Shown here one piece after another: positions 59,530 to 64,000 of a stretch of 64,000 nucleotides of DNA (the first letter of the stretch is position 1; the number at the start of each line of letters is the position of its first letter). Position numbers and translations under genes: made by a program. Source of the stretch: Hymenobacter sp. BRD67. Its GTDB lineage: Bacteria; Bacteroidota; Bacteroidia; Cytophagales; Hymenobacteraceae. The notes below the pieces were generated by a model. That model worked only from the letters and a program-made list of their open reading frames with translations, did not search any database and was not told the origin of the DNA. The DNA lies in contig NZ_CP053904.1 of assembly GCF_013256425.1 (NCBI RefSeq), positions 4,278,001 through 4,342,000 on the forward strand, in the 5' to 3' direction.

Positions 59530-60455
59530 TTAAGCTACTACCCGCGCGCCCTGGCTGGCTATCGGCCCCACGTGCAGGTGGAAGTCGATGCCCATTTTGC
59601 GGTACACGCTACCCAGCGCTTCGGCGGCGGCGTGGGCGGTAGCTTCGGTTTTATTCAGCATAAAAATTGACGGTCCCGAACCCGAGATGCCGCCGCCCAG
59701 CGCGCCGGCGGCCAGGGCCAGCCGCTTGGCTTCGCCCAGGCCGGGGATGAGCGAGGCCCGCGCCGGCTCCACGACGTAGTCCTCAATCGCCCGGCTGATG
59801 AGCGCGCAGTCGTGGGTAAGTAACCCGGCCACCAAGCCGCCCACATTGGCCCACTGGCGCACGGCCAGGGCCAGGGGCACGGTAGCGGGCAGCACGGCGC
59901 GGGCCTCCTTGGTTTTCACCTCAAACTGCGGGTGCACCACCGCCACCCACAGCGGCGGGGCCGGCAGGGCTACCACGTCGAGCGTGGGCAGCACGGCCCG
60001 CACCAGGGTGAAGCCACCATATATGGCAGGTGCTATGTTGTCGGCGTGGCGCACCCCCGACGCCACGGCCTCGCCGTACATGGCCAGGTCAATCAGCTCC
60101 GTGGGGCTGAATCGGTTGCCCAGCAAGGCGTTGGCGGCCACCACGGCGCCCGCCGCGCTGGCCGCGCTGCTGCCAATGCCGCTGCCCGGCCGGATACCCT
60201 TGGTAATCTCCACCTCAAAGCCCAGCGGCTCGGGCACGGCGCGCAGCAGCGCCAGCAGCGCCGCGCCGGCCACGTTGCGGCTGGGGTCGGTGGGCAGGTT
60301 GTAGTCGTCGAGGTGCCGGATGGTCAGGCCCGGCTGGTCGCGGCGCGTTAGGCGCACGGTGTCGTAGGGCGCAGTGAGGCACAGGCCCAGCACGTCGAAG
60401 CCGCAGCCGACATTGGCAATGGTGGCGGGGCCTGAACGGTTACTTCATTTAACAT
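59530..60455 (-). CDS. thrB: Homoserine kinase (frameshifted)
   Basis: This GHMP kinase phosphorylates homoserine. The start MLNEVTVQAPA lies in one frame; after one restored base near 60422 it reads TIANVGCGFDVLGLCLTAPYD. The ATP-binding loop is GIRPGSGIGSSAASAAGAVV and the C-terminal motif GGGISGSGPSIFML. Repaired length is 308 residues. It lies between the four-helix-bundle gene and thrC, separated from thrC by 131 bases rich in TTTCACAT-type repeats. Confidence 0.93.
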
Positions 60456-60469
60456 TTCACATTTAACAA

Positions 60470-60863
60470 TTAACAGTCGTTGGGCTGTTGGCGGTTTGGG
60501 CTTTTTAGACGATTGGTGGAACGCAGGATAGTAAAAAGCATTTTGCCTAGTTCGTCGGCATCGCTGTGCAGGCTTTTGAACATGATTACTGTCAGATAAT
60601 CAGTGTCATGTAGCAAGCGCAGCCAGTATTTGGTTTCCAAGCACTCCTTGTAGCTGATGGAGATTCTAGCCGAAAATTCTGCATCTGAACAGTGCGCCGT
60701 TGGCTTCGGCTATGTTCGCGTCTATGCTGGCGCCACAGCGTAGGAGTTGCTTTGAGAGCACGTACTCCCGCTTTTCTTGCGAAAGGAATTGGTAGGCCCA
60801 CACTACGCGCACCCCAAAGGCATAGGCCTTTTCATAAAGTACCTTCGGCTTACCCCCAATCAT
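60470..60863 (-). CDS. Four-helix bundle protein, 23S rRNA-IVS family (frameshifted)
   Basis: A small protein of about 130 residues whose family was first found in 23S rRNA intervening sequences. MIGGKPKVLYEKAYAFGVRVVWAYQFLSQEKREYVLSKQLLRCGASIDANIAEANGAL is followed, after removal of one T near 60688, by SDAEFSARISISYKECLETKYWLRLLHDTDYLTVIMFKSLHSDADELGKMLFTILRS. The motifs GASIDANIAEA and KECLETKYWLRLL are diagnostic. This is the only break in the window that needs a base removed. It sits inside the thr cluster; its role there is unknown. Confidence 0.82.
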
Positions 60864-60904
60864 AACCGAAGCCGCCGCTATAACAGCCCATTAATTGATA
60901 ATTG

Positions 60905-63354
60905 TTAAATGTTACTGGCCCGGATAATATCCGCAAACACGCCGCTGGCCGTGACCACGGCTCCTGCCCCCGCACCCTTCACCACCAGCGGCTGCTCGGG
61001 GTAGCGGTCGGTGTAAAAAAGCACTACGTTGTCTTTGCCGCGCAACTCGTAGAGGTCGTGGCCGGGCGCAATCTGCTGCAAGCCCACCGAGGCCTGGCCG
61101 TCGGCGTACTGGGCCACAAACTTGAGGCGCTTGCCCTGGCCAGCGGCTGCATCGTAGAGGGAGCGGAAGTGCGCCTCGTGCACGGCTAGCTGCTTGTAAA
61201 AGGCCGCCACGTCGCCTTCGAGGCAGCTCGCGGGCAGGAAGCTTTCGTTGGCTACGTCGCTCATTTCCAGTTTTTCGCCGGCTTCGCGCGCCAGGATGAG
61301 GATTTTGCGGGCCACGTCCGAGCCGTTGAGGTCGAGGCGCGGGTCGGGCTCGGTATAGCCCTCGGCCTGGGCCTGGGCCACCACCTCGGCAAAGGGCCGG
61401 GTGCCGTCGTAGTTGTTAAACACGAAGTTGAGCGTGCCCGAGAGCACGGCCTGCATTCGGCGCACCACGTCGCCGCTGCGGGTAAGGTCGCCGAGCGTAC
61501 CGATGACGGGCAGCGCCGCGCCCACGTTCGTTTCAAATAGGTACTTGGTGTTGAAATCCTGGGCCAGCTGCTTAAGCTGGCGGTAGCTCGCATAGTCGGC
61601 CGAAGCCGCGATTTTATTGCAGGCCACCACGGCTACGCTCCGGGCCAGCAGCGGCGCGTACTGGCCGGCGGCAGCCGGGTTGGCCGTTACGTCGACAAAT
61701 ATAGAGTTTCTAAGATTCTTGTCAATAATGAGCTGCGTCAGCTCAGCAAGCGAGAGCTTAGAAGCTTTATCTAAATCTTCGGGCCAGGTGCGCAGGTCGA
61801 GGCCGCCCTCGTCGCTGACGAGGCAGTGGCGGCTGTTGGCAATGGCCACCACGCGCAGGTCAAGGCCCAGCTTGTCGCGCAAGTACCCCTGCTGCTGCGT
61901 GAGCTGGCCCAGCAGTTTGCCGCCCACGTTGCCAGGACCCAGAATAAACAAATTCACCTGCTTATGCGTCGCCTCAAAAAACTCCTCGTGCAGCACGTTG
62001 ATAGCCTTACGCACATCGTCGGCCCGAATGACGGTCGAGATGTTGCGCTCGCTCGCGCCCTGCGCGATGGCCCGGATATTCACCCCATTGTGCCCCAGCG
62101 CGCTAAACAAGCGCCCGCTGATGCCAGGGTGGTTGCGCATGTTGTCGCCCACCAGCGCCACGATGGCTAGTCCCGTTTCGGGCCGCAGCGGCTCCAGGCG
62201 CCCGGCCGCGATTTCACCGGCAAACTCCTCGTTCACCACTTCTTGCGCAGCCGGCACGTCGCCCTCGCTCACTCCCACGCAGATGGAGTGCTCCGACGAG
62301 CTTTGGGTGATGAGCACCACGTTGAGTCGCGCCCGCGCCAGCGCCGCAAACAGCCGCGCCGCAAAGCCCGGCACGCCCACCATGCCGCTGCCCTCCAGGT
62401 TGAGCAGCGCCAGGTGGCTGATGCTCGACAGCCCGCGCACCACGCCGATGCTGCGCGGCGGGGCCACTTCCACCAGCGTGCCGTAGTCCTGGGGTGCGAA
62501 GGTGTTTTTAATCCACAGCGGGATGCCGCGCCGGCGTACCGGCTGCACCGTGGGCGCGTACAGCACCTTGGCCCCGAAGTGCGAGAGCTCCATTGCCTCC
62601 TCGTAGCTGATGCGCGGAATAGGCCGCGCCGAGCGCACCAGGCGCGGGTCGGCGGTGAGCATGCCGCTCACGTCGGTCCAGATTTCGAGCTTCCCGGCGC
62701 CCAGCGCGGCGGCCAGGATGGCGGCCGTGTAGTCGGAGCCACCGCGGCCCAGCGTGGTAGTGTGGCCTTCGGCATCGGCAGCGATAAAGCCGGGCGCTAC
62801 CCACAAGCTGGCCGGGTTTTCCTGCTGAAAATACGTGACCTGGCGCTGGGTGATTTCTTCGTCTACCTGCGCTATGCCGAAGCGTGAGTTGGTGCGGATG
62901 AGCTGCCGGCTGTCGGCCCACACGGCGGCAATGCCGCGCGCCTGGAAAGCGGCCACCACAAGGCGCGACGACAGCAGCTCGCCGTAGCTCATCAGCCTAT
63001 CCAGGGTGCGCGGCGAGAGCTCGCTCAGCGCAAAAATGCCGTCGGCCAGCAGCGCCAGCTCGGTAAACCGGGCGGTGAGCCAGGGCTGGATAGCGGCCTG
63101 CGCCTCGGTGGTGGGCAGTAGCGCTTCGGCGGCGGTGAGGTGGCGGGTTTCAAGCTGCCGCAGCGTGGTGCGGAAAGCCTCGTTGCCGGCCGCCGCCGTG
63201 CGGCCGATGCTGATAAGGGCGTCGGTAGTGCCGCCCAGCGCCGACACGACCAGCCCCACCGGCCCCTGGGCCAGCGCGCTCGTCACGATGGCGATTACCT
63301 TCCCGATGTTTTCGGCAGAGGCCACCGACGTGCCCCGAACTTCAATACTTGCAT
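60905..63354 (-). CDS. thrA: Bifunctional aspartokinase/homoserine dehydrogenase (frameshifted at start)
   Basis: This enzyme catalyses the first and third steps of threonine synthesis. From ATG 63354 the protein reads MQVLKF; one G restored near 63333 gives GGTSVASAENIGKV, the nucleotide-binding lysine motif. The kinase domain continues to about residue 290 (TLGRGGSDYTAAILAAALGA). ACT domains follow (GMVGVPGFAARLFAALARARLNVVLITQSSSEHSI; NHPGISGRLFSALGHNGVNIRAIAQGASERNIS), then homoserine dehydrogenase (LFILGPGNVGGKLL, FVDVTANPAAAG, GTLNFVFNNY, GTRPFAEVVAQAQAEGYTEPDPR). The repaired product has 816 residues, normal for ThrA. The two ACT units suggest threonine feedback. Confidence 0.95.
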
Positions 63355-63496
63355 ACGAAACAGGTGTCGAAAGCCCGGCTAGCCGCAACCGGCCGCGCAG
63401 TAGGAGAGGGCCTGGTGAGGGTGGGAAGGGCAACCCCAGGCCAGCGTGAAGAAGTGGCGCGGAACGCCGACCGCAAAGGACGTTGTTACCAAGCCG

Positions 63497-63504
63497 TATC
63501 TTTG
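63497..63504 (+). promoter_or_regulatory. prfA -7 element (TATCTTTG)
   Basis: A TAnnTTTG match 32 bases before the prfA ATG; no convincing -33 element is seen. Confidence 0.5.
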
Positions 63505-63536
63505 CAAACTACTGACTATTTTTTTCCGACCACAAA

Positions 63537-64000
63537 ATGCTGGATAAACTCGAAGCCATCCGCGAGCGCTACGAAACCGTGAACCACGAGCTGATGCAGC
63601 CCGAGGTGATGAGCGACATGAAGCGCTTCAAGTCCCTTAATAAGGAGTACAAGGAACTAGGTAAAATTGTGACAGCGTACCGTGCCTACCAGCAGGTGCT
63701 CAGTAATATAGAAGGGGCGCGTCAGGTCGTGTCGACCGAAAAGGATGAGGATTTTCGGGAGATGGCCAAGGCTGAGCTCGACGAGCTGCTGCCCGAGGCC
63801 GACCGCATGGAGGTAGCCATCAAGGAATTGCTGATTCCGAAAGACCCCAACGATTCCAAAGACGTTATTATGGAAATCCGGGCCGGAGCGGGTGGCGACG
63901 AAGCCTCGCTTTTTGCCGGCGACTTGCAGCGCATGTACCTGCGCTTTGCCGAAAAGCAGGGCTGGAAAATGGAACTGGTAGATGCCATGGAAGGCACCGC
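63537..64000 (+). CDS. prfA: Peptide chain release factor 1, N-terminal part
   Basis: This class I release factor reads UAA and UAG. The visible 154 residues start MLDKLEAIRERYETVNHELMQPEVMSDMKRFKSLNKEYKEL, the coiled-coil first domain, and continue to MEIRAGAGGDEASLFAGDLQRMYLRFAEKQGWKMELV, the highly conserved domain 2 start. The gene runs off the right edge before the PxT and GGQ motifs, so RF1 rather than RF2 is judged from the N-terminal sequence. It is divergent from thrA. Confidence 0.93.
   Translation, partial: MLDKLEAIRERYETVNHELMQPEVMSDMKRFKSLNKEYKELGKIVTAYRAYQQVLSNIEGARQVVSTEKDEDFREMAKAELDELLPEADRMEVAIKELLIPKDPNDSKDVIMEIRAGAGGDEASLFAGDLQRMYLRFAEKQGWKMELVDAMEGT

Overview
The window looks like chromosomal DNA from a Hymenobacter-type member of the Bacteroidota (Cytophagales). 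The evidence is high GC with a TTG-N19-TAnnTTTG promoter style, a type IX secretion C-terminal sorting domain, a YncE-like DUF5074 lipoprotein beside a B12-riboswitch-controlled TonB receptor, a fused ThrA aspartokinase/homoserine dehydrogenase, and Hymenobacter-like intergenic repeats. The genus is an inference from gene content; I could not run a 16S comparison.

Layout. 1-5.1 kb: start of a secreted protein, asd, a CPBP protease and a T9SS-sorted surface protein. 5.1-8.8 kb: a Cys-rich copper-binding protein convergent with an HMA-AraC regulator, and small membrane/lipoproteins. 7.8-11.25 kb: B12 uptake (DUF5074 protein, BtuB, cobalamin riboswitch). 11.4-19.3 kb: alkyladenine DNA glycosylase, two GNATs, a CDF exporter divergent from an MntH importer around a DtxR-like palindrome, and a B12-binding radical SAM protein. 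19.3-23.6 kb: an accessory island beginning at tRNA-Gly(CCC), with an AT-rich Septu-like ATPase/HNH pair, a terminase fragment, phage-type small genes and an IS3 relic. 23.7-26.5 kb: a terminator-bearing leader, then pyrB and pyrC. 27-37 kb: ClC channel, S9 peptidase and a TolC/adaptor/RND efflux operon. 37.4-41.1 kb: icd, an SfnG-like flavin monooxygenase and an ATP-grasp protein. 41.9-47.3 kb: an rRNA operon on the minus strand (16S, 23S, 5S) with no tRNA in the spacer. 47.6-49.9 kb: ABC ATPase and a DUF3037/HipA-like kinase pair. 49.97-54.7 kb: amino-acid dehydrogenase, homogentisate dioxygenase, HPPD and a divergent LysR regulator (tyrosine breakdown). 54.7-58.1 kb: flavin oxidoreductase, MORN-repeat protein and a CxxCH lipoprotein. 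58.1-63.4 kb: the thrA - four-helix-bundle - thrB - thrC cluster. 63.5 kb to the end: start of prfA.

A feature of the whole window is that about twenty genes, including thrA, thrB, thrC, pyrB and pyrC, are split by single-base frameshifts. Restoring one base, usually in a short G or C run, repairs each. I count about 29 inferred base losses and one gain, so I read these as sequencing/assembly indels and annotate the repaired genes as CDS. The genes meant as genuine relics are called pseudogenes.

The most interesting signals are the Septu-like island by the tRNA, a 24-bp AT palindrome shared by the upstream regions of the radical SAM gene and the ATP-grasp gene, a strongly folded 117-bp element at 41373-41489, the Mn/Fe-type operator at 13585-13606, and the possible attenuator ahead of pyrB.
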